Assembly: GCF_021228795.1 (NCBI RefSeq)
Contig: NZ_CP089309.1
Coordinates: forward strand, 1,054,001 to 1,118,000
From: Thiocapsa bogorovii
GTDB lineage: Bacteria > Pseudomonadota > Gammaproteobacteria > Chromatiales > Chromatiaceae
DNA length: 64,000 bases
Direction of reading: 5' to 3'
Numbering within the stretch: the first letter of the stretch is position 1; each line of letters opens with the position of its first letter. A program made the translations under genes and the position numbers. The notes beneath the pieces were generated by a model. The model was not told the DNA's origin and ran no database searches. It saw nothing but the letters and a program-made list of their open reading frames with translations. Positions 16,759 through 26,043 of the stretch are shown one piece after another.

Positions 16759-19700
16759 ATGGCGATACCGCGCATCGGGAAAGGCATTTCGAGGCATCCA
16801 TCCTTGCCCAGTTGGAAAAGGAGGGCTGGCTGGTCGGCGACACGCGCCACTTCGACATTGAGCACGCGCTCTATCCCGACGACCTCATCGCCTGGCTGGA
16901 GGAGACCCAACCCGAGAAGTGGGCGAAGCTCCAGAAGGATCACGGCGAGCGCGCACGCGCGGTGCTGCTGGATCGTCTTGTCGGAGCATTGGAGCGGCAA
17001 GGCACCATCCATGTGTTGAGACGCGGCTTTTCGATCGCCGGGTGCGGTCACATCGACCTCTCCGAGACCGCGCCCAAAGACCGGCGCAACGCGGACGTGC
17101 TCAAGCGCTATGCCGCCAACCGATTGCGGGTAGTGCCCCAACTCCAGTATCACCCAGCGCGCAAGCTGGCGATCGATCTGGTGTTCTTCATCAACGGGCT
17201 GCCGGTGGCTACCGTGGAGCTGAAGACCGACTTCACCCAGTCGGCCGAGGCGGCCATGGAGCAATACCGAACCGACCGACTCCCGTTCGATCCCAAGACC
17301 AAGCGCCGCGAGCCGTTGTTGACCTTCAAGCGCGGGGCGATCGTCCATTTCGCCATGTCCGATTCGGATGTTCGCATGGCGACCCGGCTCGACGGGGAGA
17401 ATACCCGCTTCCTGCCCTTCAACCGGGGCCATGAGGGGCGCGCGGGCAATCCGCCGCGCGCCGATGGGGATTATCCGGTCGCCTACATGTGGGAGTGGGT
17501 CTGGCAACGGGATGCCTGGCTGCGGATCTTCCACAGCTTCGTCTATATCGAGAAGAAGGATGCGGTGGACCTGCGCGGCAACTGGTCCAAGCGCGAAACC
17601 CTCATCTTTCCGCGCTTCCATCAGTGGGAGTCGGTCAACGCGATGGTCGCCGACGCCAAGCCTAACGGGCCGGGTCTGTCGTATCTCTGCGAGCACAGCG
17701 CCGGCTCGGGCAAGACCAGCACCATCGCTTGGACCGCGCACGATCTCGTCAAGTTGCGCCGGGACAACGGCGAGCCGGTTTTCAACAGCGTCATCATCGT
17801 CACGGATCGCACGGTGCTGGATAGCCAGCTCCAGGACGCCGTCAAGCAGATCGACCATCAATTCGGGATGATCGCGGCGATCGACCGGCAGACATCCGCG
17901 AAGCCCAAGAGCAAACAGTTGGCGGATGCCCTGTTGGACGGTACCCCCATCATCGTGGTGACCATCCAGACCTTTCCCCATGCCCTGGAGGCTATCCTCA
18001 CGGAGGAAGGTCTGAAGGACAAACGATTCGCGGTGATCATCGACGAGGCCCACAATTCTCAGACCGGTACCACGGCGACCAAGCTCCAGGCCGTGCTCTC
18101 GCTGACAGCCAAGGGCGATCTAGCCGAGCTGACCGTGGAGGAATTGCTGGAGAGACTCCAGAAATCCCGCATTCGCCCCAAGAACATCAGCTACTTTGCC
18201 TTCACGGCGACGCCCAAGCATTCCACATTTGAGTTATTCGGGACGCGACCTGACCCCTCGCGACGGTCTGCGAAGGACAATCTGCCTGGGTCGTTTCGCC
18301 GTTACCGCATGCGTCAGGCCATTGATGAGGGCTTCATCCTTGACGTGCTGCGCGGTTACGTGCCCTACCAGACGGCTTTCAATCTGGCCAAGCAGTTCGA
18401 GGACACCAAGCGGGTGAGCGGCAAGCGCGCTAAAAAAGCGCTGGCGCAGTGGATGACCCTGCACCCCACCAACGTCACCCAGAAGGTCCAGTTCATCATC
18501 GAGCACTTCAGCCGTAACGTCGCCCCGTTGCTGGATGGCAAGGCCAAGGCGATGGTGGTGACCAGCTCACGCGCGGCGGTCGTGCGCTACAAGAAGGGCC
18601 TCGACCGTTACATCGAGACCCACCCGGAGCATTCAGGAATCCGTGCCCTTGTGGCTTTTTCCGGCAAGCTCACCGGCAAGCAGGTGATGCATGCCGATGA
18701 CGAGCGTCTGGCAGAGGACGTTTTTGAAGTGGGCGCGGGCGAGGAGTTCACCGAGATCAGCATGAACCCGGGCCTGCCAAGCCCGGATCTGCGCCGGGTT
18801 TTCGACCGCCCCGAGTATCGGGTGATGCTGGTCGCCGACAAATTCCAGACGGGCTTCGACCAGCCGAAGCTGGTGGCCATGTACATCGATAAGAAGATCG
18901 CCAACGATGTCGAGATCGTCCAGACCTTCTCGCGCCTCAACCGGACGCATCCCGGCAAGGACGAAACCTTCATCATCGATTTCGTGAACGACCCCGAGAA
19001 TGTGCGGCGCGCTTTTGCGATGTTCGACGAGGGCGCGCGCATCGAGGAGGCGCAGGATCCCAATGTTGTCTACGAGATCAAGGATGCACTCGACGCGGCC
19101 GGTCTATACGAGCCCGATGACCTCGCGGATTTCAAGGCGGCGCGCTTCAAGAGCCTCCGCGACATCGCCAGTGCGCGCGATCCCCAGCACAAGGCACTCT
19201 ACGCCGCGACCGAGCGCCCTACGCGGCGGTTCAACGAGCGGTTGAAGGTCCTGCGTGATGCGGTCAGCACCTGGGAAGGGGCTTTCGAGAAGGCCCATCG
19301 CGAGGGCAACACGGTCGCCGAGAAGGCAGCCGACTACCAGCGACGCGACTTCGCCAAACAGATGGCGGATCTGACGAGCTTCAGAAGCGGACTCAGCCGC
19401 TTCTGTCGCGCCTACACCTATATCGCCCAATTGATTGATCTCGGCGAACCCGAGCTGGAGAGCTTTGCCGCCTTCGCCAAGCTGCTGCGCAAGCGGCTGG
19501 ATGGGGACACGCCCGAGACCATCGACCTGAAAGGGCTGTTGCTGACCGGCTTCGACATCAAGGCCAAGCAGGACGATGTCAAACCCGAGACCGACAAACC
19601 GTCATTGAAACCGATGGGGCCGGGTGGCGCGAGTGGTCCGGATGACCCCGACTACCTGAAAGAGATCATCGAGCGACTGAATCGACTGTTCGGCGATGCT

Positions 19701-20000
19701 GCTCCACTGCGAGACCAGGCCGTCTTCGTCAACCACATCGTCTCGATCGCCAAGGAAAACGCGGTAGTCATGGCTCAAGTCGAGAACAGCGCGCGGGACC
19801 TGGCTTTGAAAGGCAGTCTGCCCGGAGCGGTCAGGCAGGGCGTCGTCAGGGCACTCAAATCCCACCAGGGGCTTGCGATGCGTGTCCTGAGAGAAGACCG
19901 GCAGGCGATGGATGGGCTCACGGACATCGTCTTCGAGCTGATTCATAGCGGCCGTTTGATTGACCTGGATGATACGAACATGGGCATGACACCTGAGTGA
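16755..20000 (+). CDS. hsdR: Type I restriction endonuclease subunit HsdR
   Basis: 1081-aa motor and nuclease subunit. The RecB-like nuclease centre is at about residues 140-160 (AIDLVFFINGLPVATVELKT, D...ExK). SF2 helicase motifs follow: Walker A SAGSGKTST near residue 315, DEAH in VIIDEAHNSQTG near residue 428, FAFTATPKH, and motif VI-like VADKFQTGFDQP. The C-terminus is the helical region that binds the methylase core. It overlaps the preceding gene by ATGA and ends the operon. Intact in sequence, but useless for specific cleavage while hsdS is broken. Confidence 0.94.
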   Translation: MNGDTAHRERHFEASILAQLEKEGWLVGDTRHFDIEHALYPDDLIAWLEETQPEKWAKLQKDHGERARAVLLDRLVGALERQGTIHVLRRGFSIAGCGHIDLSETAPKDRRNADVLKRYAANRLRVVPQLQYHPARKLAIDLVFFINGLPVATVELKTDFTQSAEAAMEQYRTDRLPFDPKTKRREPLLTFKRGAIVHFAMSDSDVRMATRLDGENTRFLPFNRGHEGRAGNPPRADGDYPVAYMWEWVWQRDAWLRIFHSFVYIEKKDAVDLRGNWSKRETLIFPRFHQWESVNAMVADAKPNGPGLSYLCEHSAGSGKTSTIAWTAHDLVKLRRDNGEPVFNSVIIVTDRTVLDSQLQDAVKQIDHQFGMIAAIDRQTSAKPKSKQLADALLDGTPIIVVTIQTFPHALEAILTEEGLKDKRFAVIIDEAHNSQTGTTATKLQAVLSLTAKGDLAELTVEELLERLQKSRIRPKNISYFAFTATPKHSTFELFGTRPDPSRRSAKDNLPGSFRRYRMRQAIDEGFILDVLRGYVPYQTAFNLAKQFEDTKRVSGKRAKKALAQWMTLHPTNVTQKVQFIIEHFSRNVAPLLDGKAKAMVVTSSRAAVVRYKKGLDRYIETHPEHSGIRALVAFSGKLTGKQVMHADDERLAEDVFEVGAGEEFTEISMNPGLPSPDLRRVFDRPEYRVMLVADKFQTGFDQPKLVAMYIDKKIANDVEIVQTFSRLNRTHPGKDETFIIDFVNDPENVRRAFAMFDEGARIEEAQDPNVVYEIKDALDAAGLYEPDDLADFKAARFKSLRDIASARDPQHKALYAATERPTRRFNERLKVLRDAVSTWEGAFEKAHREGNTVAEKAADYQRRDFAKQMADLTSFRSGLSRFCRAYTYIAQLIDLGEPELESFAAFAKLLRKRLDGDTPETIDLKGLLLTGFDIKAKQDDVKPETDKPSLKPMGPGGASGPDDPDYLKEIIERLNRLFGDAAPLRDQAVFVNHIVSIAKENAVVMAQVENSARDLALKGSLPGAVRQGVVRALKSHQGLAMRVLREDRQAMDGLTDIVFELIHSGRLIDLDDTNMGMTPE

Positions 20001-20379
20001 GCGGAGGATTGCGGCAGAGCCTCATTCGCGCCGCGAAAATTTGAGCACGATGCTTGGAGCTGACAACAATCGAGGAGCATGAGCGATAACTGTAGAACGA
20101 AGCGAGGCCGCGCGGCGCGCGTCGAGTGAGAACCTGAAGAAGGCTCGGGCGGCCATGTTGGAGCCGAAGAACGCTTGGGCGAGGTCGCAGCGCACGGCGG
20201 CAGGGAACCGCGGGCGACGCTGGAAGACGGTTGCATGGGCGCTGGCGAAGCTGGAACGGAGCCGCGAAGATGGTGGATTGTCGGAAACGCCGGCTACTGG
20301 CCGATCGTCACAGTAACGACTTGACTGTTTCGTCACAGTGACGATACTGAAGCACCCCATCCTGTTACAGTGACGCGAC
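20001..20379. other. Intergenic region with operator-like repeats
   Basis: 379 bp between hsdR and the next gene. 20001-20300 shows no recognisable gene. The last 75 bp carry three copies of the CGTCACAGTGACG-type palindrome described separately. Confidence 0.6.
20306..20375. promoter_or_regulatory. Three palindromic CGTCACAGTGACG-type operators
   Basis: Copies at 20306-20318 (CGTCACAGTAACG), 20331-20343 (CGTCACAGTGACG) and 20363-20375 (TGTTACAGTGACG), the last ending 4 nt before the ATG of the next gene, where a ribosome site should be. Two further exact palindromes lie inside that gene at 20631-20643 and 20676-20688. The placement suits autorepression. Confidence 0.6.
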
Positions 20380-20889
20380 ATGACCGAACGGATGAAGCGA
20401 CCCGCCCGCACCGGCGCCCAACGCCAACGCGAGCTGCGCATCAAAGCCCTGGAGTTGTTGAGCGGCGACGAGGACGCCATTGCAGCGGCCCCCGTGAGCG
20501 CGATTCTTGAGGCCATCGCCCCGGCATTCCGCAAGGGCGATCCGTTCGCGGTCGCGGATCTCGTCAACGAGCTGCTGCGGAGGATGGACACCCCGCACCG
20601 ATTCAAGCTGACATGGATTGATCTTGATCGCGTCACAGTGACGCAGCAACCCGAACCCGAGACGGCACCCCGCATCGTCACTGTGACGACTCAATCCGAG
20701 ACGCCACCCGGCCCGAAGCCGGCGCGCGGATACTCCCCCGAGGTGCGACGCATGGCACTCTCCATGGCCGATGCAGGCATATCGAGCAGGGAGATTGTCG
20801 ATGCCATCAAGGCGGCACACGGCAAGGCACCCGACCTGTCCAACATGGCAAAGTTGCTGCGGCAGTGGCGCGCGACGCTAGCCGACTGA
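20380..20889 (+). CDS. Putative autoregulated DNA-binding protein
   Basis: 169 aa, family not recognised. It has a basic N-terminus (MKRPARTGAQRQRELRIKALELL), a middle low-complexity stretch encoding two VTVT motifs that coincide with palindromic operator copies, and a C-terminal helical segment YSPEVRRMALSMADAGISS plus REIVDAIKAAHG that looks like a resolvase-type helix-turn-helix. No Shine-Dalgarno is visible; the third operator sits in its place. I infer a regulator binding the nearby palindromes. Confidence 0.72.
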   Translation: MTERMKRPARTGAQRQRELRIKALELLSGDEDAIAAAPVSAILEAIAPAFRKGDPFAVADLVNELLRRMDTPHRFKLTWIDLDRVTVTQQPEPETAPRIVTVTTQSETPPGPKPARGYSPEVRRMALSMADAGISSREIVDAIKAAHGKAPDLSNMAKLLRQWRATLAD

Positions 20890-20909
20890 TCCGAACAGGA
20901 GAAAGCAGG

Positions 20910-21320
20910 ATGGCGAAATTTCAGAAAGGCGAGAGCGGAAATCCCCGGGGGCGACCGCCCGGCGTCGTCAGTCAGATGAAGCTGCGGGCGAGCATCGAGA
21001 AGGACCTCCCCGAGATCCTGGCTGCGATGGTGACGGCGGCGAAGGGCGGGGACACCACGGCGGCGCGGCTGCTGCTCGACCGCGTGCTGCCGGCGCTCAA
21101 GCCAGCAGACCAGCCTGTGACCTTGCCACTGGCCGGTACGGATCTTGGCGGCGATGGCAGGGAGATCATTGCCGCGGTTGGTGCGTCGATCGTGACACCG
21201 GAGCAGGGCGGCCGATTGCTGGCCGGTCTGGGGTCGCTCTCGCGTGTCATCGAGACCGACGAACTACTGAAGCGCGTCGTGGCGCTGGAGGCGGCATCCC
21301 ATGGCAAGCCCACTGAGTAG
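20910..21320 (+). CDS. DUF5681-like phage-type protein
   Basis: 136 aa. It opens with the characteristic FQKGESGNPRGRPPG seen in proteins beside phage small terminase genes, followed by a helical segment (ILAAMVTAAKGGDTTAARLLLDRVLP). ATG 20910 has AGGAG 12 nt upstream; the longer frame overlaps the preceding gene. The function of this family is not established. The last 20 nt overlap the next small gene. Confidence 0.8.
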   Translation: MAKFQKGESGNPRGRPPGVVSQMKLRASIEKDLPEILAAMVTAAKGGDTTAARLLLDRVLPALKPADQPVTLPLAGTDLGGDGREIIAAVGASIVTPEQGGRLLAGLGSLSRVIETDELLKRVVALEAASHGKPTE

Positions 21321-21489
21321 GCGTGTCGAGACCTTGGAAAAAGCACGCGGAGCCGCGCAACAGAACATTGACCTGTTCGGCTTCAAGATCACCACCACGC
21401 AGCTCCGTGAAATCCTCTTCGGCCTTCCGCAGCGATCCATCGGTCCGAAGCCAGATCCATCAGGAGAACGCGAATGTCTATCGCCCTGA
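21301..21489 (+). CDS. Small phage-type protein, coiled N-terminus
   Basis: 62 aa starting MASPLSRRVETLEKARG. It overlaps the DUF5681-like gene by 20 nt, with GGAGG upstream. Its opening is similar to that of the next gene (MSIALTRRVEALE), so the two are probably paralogous or share a partner. Function unknown. Confidence 0.6.
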   Translation: MASPLSRRVETLEKARGAAQQNIDLFGFKITTTQLREILFGLPQRSIGPKPDPSGERECLSP

Positions 21490-21673
21490 CACGCCGGGTC
21501 GAAGCACTGGAAAATCGCATAGTCCCCCAGGCGGTCATCGTGCTCCGCACCTGCGAGGCTTGCGGCCACGCCCTGGTCCTTGACGACCTCGATAGTCGGT
21601 GCGGGACACATCCGCGCCTCGCCGCCCCCGAGCGCGCGACCGTGATTCGTGTCCAGTTCAACGACTCGACGTC

Positions 21674-23417
21674 ATTAGCCCGGATGTTTCATAAACCGAC
21701 ACAGCCGACACTGGCCTCGCGGATTTGCGCGGCGCTGGGCGTCACCGAGGGCGATGACCGGGACGCCGCGGGGGTTGAATGGTGGAAATACCGAGCGGCA
21801 ACGGGCTTGATCAACGGGGCACGAGTAGTTTTGTCGCCGCGCAGGCGTACGATGCCCTGCCCGAGGTGGGCATAGTCGTCGTGCGCGTGCTGAAATCCCC
21901 GTGCGGGGATGTATGTGCGTCTAGGCGGGCGCCGCCCGGGGCTGCGCGTTGAAGAGCCTCTCGGTGACCTGCTGCAACAGCGTCTTGACCGGACAGCTCG
22001 AGGGCAGGTGCAGGCGCACGCGGTCTTTGTACTGCACCACGCGCACGGCGAGCTTGAACAGTTTGATGATCACGGTGGCAGGCTGGGCGTTGGCCAGTTC
22101 CGTGCCGACGAGGACCTCGGTGCGCAGCGTTTGGTGCAAGACGTAAGCGGCGCAGGAGAAGAACAAGCGCATCTGATTGGCCAAGAAGGTGCTGTCGGAA
22201 GTGCGATCGCTGGCCAGATCGTTCTTGATCATTTTGATGAAGTTCTCGTCCTGGCCGCGCGCGCAGTACAGATCGCGGTAGACGCACTCGGGACTGGGCA
22301 AGTCCAAGGAGGTGACGACGAAGCGGAGGTTGTCGCCGCGCGCCGTCACCTCGGCTTTGAGGATGGTCCGACACGCGCCGGGCCAGGAACCGGCACGGTA
22401 GTCAACCTCGTGGTAGGTGCGGGTCCGCTCGGGTACGTCGGCGTCGGCGCGCCGGGCGTTCTCGATGCGCAGCGCATGGAGCTTGCGGGCGTCGGCCAAG
22501 AACGGCTCGGCCCGTGGCGTGAGAGCCCGGTTACCCGCCAGGCCGAAGATGAAATCCGTCAACGGATCGGCCATCGCCAAGGCCATCAACTCGGGGTTGG
22601 AGAAGTGTCCGTCGCCGCGCAGGATGATGCGTGTGCGTGGCCACGCGGCCCGCAGCCGCTTGAGCACGCGCTTGAGGATCATCGCGTTCTCGGCGCCGGT
22701 GGGGCGCTTGCCGGGACGCAGCACCGCGGTGATGAACTTCCCCGAGAGGCCCTCGAAGAGAAACAGCGGCAAGTAGCAATGGTTGCCGTAGTGATGATTG
22801 TAGAACGCGAACTCCTGCTGGCCATGGGTGGCGTCTTCGGAGTGGTCCATATCGAGCACGATCACCTGCGGCGCCTTCGGGTAGCTGGCGATGAAGGCCT
22901 CGACGAAGGCCTGCGCCATGCGGTAGAGGTCGCGCGCGCCGACCCCATTCTCCAAACGCGAGAAGGTCGGCCCGCTGGCCAGGTCCGTCGTCGCATCCAG
23001 CGGCTTGCGCTCCAGCCCCAGCTTGAACAGCGCATCACGGCGCAGCGCATTGGCGTCGTTGCCGTCTTCGTAAGCACAGGCGATCTGGTAGACCCGTTGC
23101 GCGATCAGCTCACGCATCGGATGGGTGGTGTAGGACGGATGGCGCCAATCATCGATCGCTGCGCTCAACCGCTCGGTCAGGCCGATCTGCCGATCAACCC
23201 CGCGCAGAATCATGGGGCCAAAGTCAGACGACATGGCGCCGCCGTCGAAGTCGCCGCGGACCGTGAAACCGGCGACCGGGGGAAAACGCAGCTGTTCCGG
23301 GGTAGACTCGGGCATGGGCGACCTCGTTTAGCTTCTTCCGAAGCGTTCTTGGCGGAACAGCCATTTTATCAATGGGTTGAACGAGAGTCGCCCTTTTTTA
23401 TGAAATATTCGGGTTAG
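21674..23417 (-). mobile_element. IS1380-family insertion sequence
   Basis: The ends are imperfect inverted repeats: TAGCCCGGATGTTTCATAAA near 21677 and, on the other strand, TAACCCGAATATTTCATAAA ending near 23416. The transposase lies between them on the minus strand. A target repeat is not clear; GTC at 21671 and 23418 is the best candidate. Boundaries are good to a few bases. Confidence 0.82.
21921..23315 (-). CDS. IS1380-family transposase
   Basis: 464 aa. The DDE residues are probably in VIVLDMDHSEDATHGQQE (about 150-165), IILRGDGHFSNPELM (about 230) and the C-terminal CARGQDENFIKMIKNDLASD region (about 350), all typical of this family. ATG is at 23315 on the minus strand. A hairpin ATCCCC/GGGGAT sits just past its stop (21894-21909). 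The gene looks intact. Confidence 0.92.
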   Translation of the reverse strand: MPESTPEQLRFPPVAGFTVRGDFDGGAMSSDFGPMILRGVDRQIGLTERLSAAIDDWRHPSYTTHPMRELIAQRVYQIACAYEDGNDANALRRDALFKLGLERKPLDATTDLASGPTFSRLENGVGARDLYRMAQAFVEAFIASYPKAPQVIVLDMDHSEDATHGQQEFAFYNHHYGNHCYLPLFLFEGLSGKFITAVLRPGKRPTGAENAMILKRVLKRLRAAWPRTRIILRGDGHFSNPELMALAMADPLTDFIFGLAGNRALTPRAEPFLADARKLHALRIENARRADADVPERTRTYHEVDYRAGSWPGACRTILKAEVTARGDNLRFVVTSLDLPSPECVYRDLYCARGQDENFIKMIKNDLASDRTSDSTFLANQMRLFFSCAAYVLHQTLRTEVLVGTELANAQPATVIIKLFKLAVRVVQYKDRVRLHLPSSCPVKTLLQQVTERLFNAQPRAAPA

Positions 23418-23458
23418 GTCCAGCGCGTTAACGATCACCCGCCCGGTGCTCGCAACTG

Positions 23459-23701
23459 CTATGGTGAAGCACCTTTCTTCCACCTCGGCAGATCATACCT
23501 TTTAGTGGCCCACTCGTTGAACTGTTGGCCTGCTACTACACCTGCAACTAATCGAATACCAGCAAGAACACGCCAGATGCCTTGTAACACCCAATACTTC
23601 AGCCAATCCAGAAACCCCGTATCGGACACCTTCATCAGGTCGCGCAGCAGGGTCGCTGCTAGCCCGTAGGCTTCCGCTGCTTCATCTTCCGAACTCGGCA
23701 C
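23459..23701 (-). CDS. Small hypothetical protein with hydrophobic segment
   Basis: 80 aa from a GTG start. The acidic N-terminus (MPSSEDEAAEAYGLAATLL) is followed by a hydrophobic stretch (WVLQGIWRVLAGIRLVAGVV) and a basic tail. No ribosome site is evident. It might be an island accessory gene or a chance frame. Confidence 0.4.
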   Translation of the reverse strand: MPSSEDEAAEAYGLAATLLRDLMKVSDTGFLDWLKYWVLQGIWRVLAGIRLVAGVVAGQQFNEWATKRYDLPRWKKGASP

Positions 23702-23737
23702 GAATGTCGAGGATTCAGTCTCGCGTGGCGTCGAGGT

Positions 23738-24050
23738 CTACTTGGCTTTCGCCCGCGAGAGTAAAGCCGCCCGGTTCTGCTTGACGGTCTCAAGTCGCGT
23801 TTTGGCTCGCTGGTTCAGTTCGTGATGCTTGTTCGTCGCTGATCGCCTGTTCAAGCGGGTCGAGGTAAGTGTCGGTGTCGGACTTCTCATGTTGTGTCGC
23901 GATCCGCTCGACCAGTGCGTCATAGGACGGCACCGAGCCGCTACAGAAAACCACAGGTCGCGCGGCTGGTGCGGGGGAGTGCAGTCGGATGCCCGGCGAA
24001 ATCTCCCTCCGCAAACTTGCGGAATCAGAATCCACGAACGGCCTCGGCAT
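23738..24050 (-). pseudogene. Frameshifted hypothetical protein at island right end
   Basis: One minus frame reads SYDALVERIATQHEKSDTD and YLDPLEQAISDEQA. Another continues HHELNQRAKTRLETVKQNRA and LLSRAKAK. The two halves join with a single frameshift near 23825, suggesting a decayed gene of about 100 codons. No family is recognised. Confidence 0.35.
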
Positions 24051-24123
24051 TGGTCCTGGGCGCGCCAGACCCGCCCGCGCTCGGAGTGCACCTCCGACGA
24101 GGGGCGACCGGGACTTGTGCCGC

Positions 24124-24142
24124 GTCGCACTCTCGTCGCACT
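24124..24142. promoter_or_regulatory. Candidate integrase arm-type sites (right end)
   Basis: GTCGCACT at 24124-24131 and 24135-24142, period 11 bp, is embedded in a 23-bp segment identical to 3456-3478 at the left end and lies about 105 bp inside attR. See the left-end entry. Confidence 0.6.
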
Positions 24143-24245
24143 TGCCCCCAAATTTCGCCAGTTATCCACAACAACCAACAGCAAGAGCTAGGGTGTAATG
24201 TACTGTTTTCCCTATCGTTACTTGTTGTGGTTGATGGTTTTCCCA

Positions 24246-24303
24246 AGACTCAAAATCTGACGGTGGCAACACCATGCCGGTTCGAGTCCGGCCCTCGGTA
24301 CCA
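24246..24303 (+). repeat. attR: 58-bp copy of tRNA-Leu 3' half
   Basis: Exact copy of 3342-3399. It lacks the 5' half of the tRNA, so it is not a functional gene. It marks the right end of the island and the original position of the chromosomal tRNA 3' end. Confidence 0.93.
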
Positions 24304-24314
24304 TTTAGAAACAA

Positions 24315-24344
24315 GGGGTTAGGCAAAACGCCTAGCCCCTTTTT
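24315..24344 (+). terminator. Original chromosomal tRNA-Leu terminator
   Basis: GGGGTTAGGC/GCCTAGCCCC stem, 5-nt loop and five T, 12 nt after the attR CCA. This was presumably the tRNA terminator before the island arrived; a near copy follows the intact tRNA. Confidence 0.8.
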
Positions 24345-24351
24345 CGTTGCA

Positions 24352-24645
24352 TTAGGACTCCATGGCCCACCGAGCGCAGCCGCAACGAAGAGCTGCCCGC
24401 CTCATCGCACCACCTTTATCCACGACAGCGACACCAAAGATAGAAGGTTTTCGCCGATCCTCCGCGACAGGCTCGAACAGCACCCGCCCAACCTGATTCG
24501 TCTCAACAGCAAACGCATAGGCATCTTGATCGCCGTCGATGAGATCGTCGGCCGGGGGCGCAGGCTCCGCGAAATCAGTCGGATCCGGCCAATCCGACGA
24601 GACGATGACTCCGAGCACGCCCCACGGATCCCGGTCGAACCCCAA
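24352..24645 (-). CDS. Small acidic hypothetical protein
   Basis: 97 aa from a TTG start (no ATG or GTG in frame after the upstream stop). The body reads like a folded protein (DPWGVLGVIVSSDWPDPTDF, AYAFAVETNQVGRVLFEPV). No family is recognised and no strong ribosome site is seen, so this could be a decayed gene. Confidence 0.4.
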   Translation of the reverse strand: MGFDRDPWGVLGVIVSSDWPDPTDFAEPAPPADDLIDGDQDAYAFAVETNQVGRVLFEPVAEDRRKPSIFGVAVVDKGGAMRRAALRCGCARWAMES

Positions 24646-26043
24646 ATCGCCTAAAGAGGCGAGTCAGGGAATGCACATTTGTCAGCCATTCCGGCCAAAC
24701 CGCTCGCCCCGCTTCTCCGGTCTCTTCAGCTGAATTCAACCTAACTTCAGCGGTAATTCCCGCACAGGCTGCCCTGTTGCCACCAACAGTGCATTCGCTA
24801 GTGCCGGTGCTAACGGCGGAACACCCGGTTCACCAATACCACCCGGCTCTTCCTCGCTTTGGACGATCAATACCTCTATCTCTGGAGTTTCATGGATACC
24901 CAGAATCGGATAATTATGAAAGTTACTCTGCTCCACCCGGCCATTCTTGATCGTGATTTTTGATTTTGTGGCTGCCGATAGGCCGAATACGATTGAGCCC
25001 TCCATCTGTTGCCTGACGATGTCCGGGTTGATCACGATGCCGCAGTCAATGGCACACGTGACCTTCTTGACTCTCCAACCATCCGTTGCGGTCGCGGCCA
25101 CTTCGACAACCTGGGCGACATGACTACCCCAGCGGGAAACCACCCCGGCACCCATTGCAACTCCACGACCCAAACCGTTGGACCAATTGGCGCTGTCTGC
25201 CACCATCTCCAGGACCTTCCGCAGCCGAGGTTGATCACCAAGCAGTTTAAGGCGTAATTCGACCGGATCCTGCTTTCCCGCCAAGGCCAATTCATCCAGG
25301 AAATGCTCAACGGCAAACACATTATAGTGCGGAGCCACGGAACGCCAAGCGCCTTTCGGAATGATTGTCGCGTAGTCAAGCACCGAGACGCGAGAATGAC
25401 CGATCGCATAGGGATGAGGTGCTGCGCCTTCGGCCGATACGTTATGACCCGCGACAAGATGGTCCCAAGCAACCGGCATTCCATTGTCATCCAGGACTCC
25501 TTTCAGCTTATGAAGAGTCATCGGATGATAGTGGTCGTGCTGTACGTCCTCTTCCCGCGTCCAGACCAACTGGACCGGTCTATTGTAGTGTTGCGCGATC
25601 TTCACAACTTCCGCGACATAGTCCTGCTGAAGTCTCCTGCCGAAGCCGCCACCAAGCAATGTAGTATGGACGTCGACACTCTCATCACGAAAACCGAGCA
25701 GTTTTTCCCTAACCTCTTCCAGACCGCGCCTGATCTTCGACTGCGTAATCGACTTTGCAACATTGTAAGCCGCACTTGGAGATTGCGTTGGCGCCCAGAT
25801 TTCCAGTCGTCCGTCGTCCCTGAAATGAGCGGTACAATTCATCGGCTCCAGCGGCACATGCGCCTGGAAAGGTTGCAGATACTCCGCCTCCACAAGTGTT
25901 CTGTGTTCCGCAAATGCTTCGGCTATATCACCGGCTTCCCATGCAACCTCACCATCTTCTACAGCACCGCTGCGTAGTCCTTCGATAATCGAATCAGTCG
26001 TCAGATTTCCCTTTTCACCATAATCCCAATCGATCTTCAACGC

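Larger units (their letters stand above)
21474..23505 (+). pseudogene. Small zinc-ribbon-like protein, split by IS1380-type element
   Basis: It starts MSIALTRRVEALENRIVPQ after AGGAG and has CEACGHALVLDDLDSRCG, a possible half zinc ribbon. The frame runs into an IS1380-type element after about codon 66 (21673). Joining 21673 to 23421 restores an open frame ending at 23505 (...NDSTSSALTITRPVLATAM...). The reconstruction is plausible but depends on an imprecise IS boundary. Confidence 0.55.
3342..24303 (+). mobile_element. tRNA-Leu-integrated genomic island (~20.9 kb)
   Basis: Bounded by the two 58-bp att copies, with a tyrosine integrase as first gene next to the intact tRNA. The contents are an AlpA-like regulator, a replication-type primase-helicase, a type I RM operon, small phage-type proteins (DUF5681-like) and two IS elements. 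No capsid, terminase large subunit, relaxase or conjugation genes are recognisable. It is therefore more like a satellite or defence island than a complete prophage or ICE. Tandem GTCGCACT sites lie inside both ends. Confidence 0.9.

Noticed and set aside
24246-24303. Second tRNA-Leu gene
   Set aside because: Only the 3' 58 nt are present; the D arm and 5' acceptor strand are missing, so it is an att remnant.
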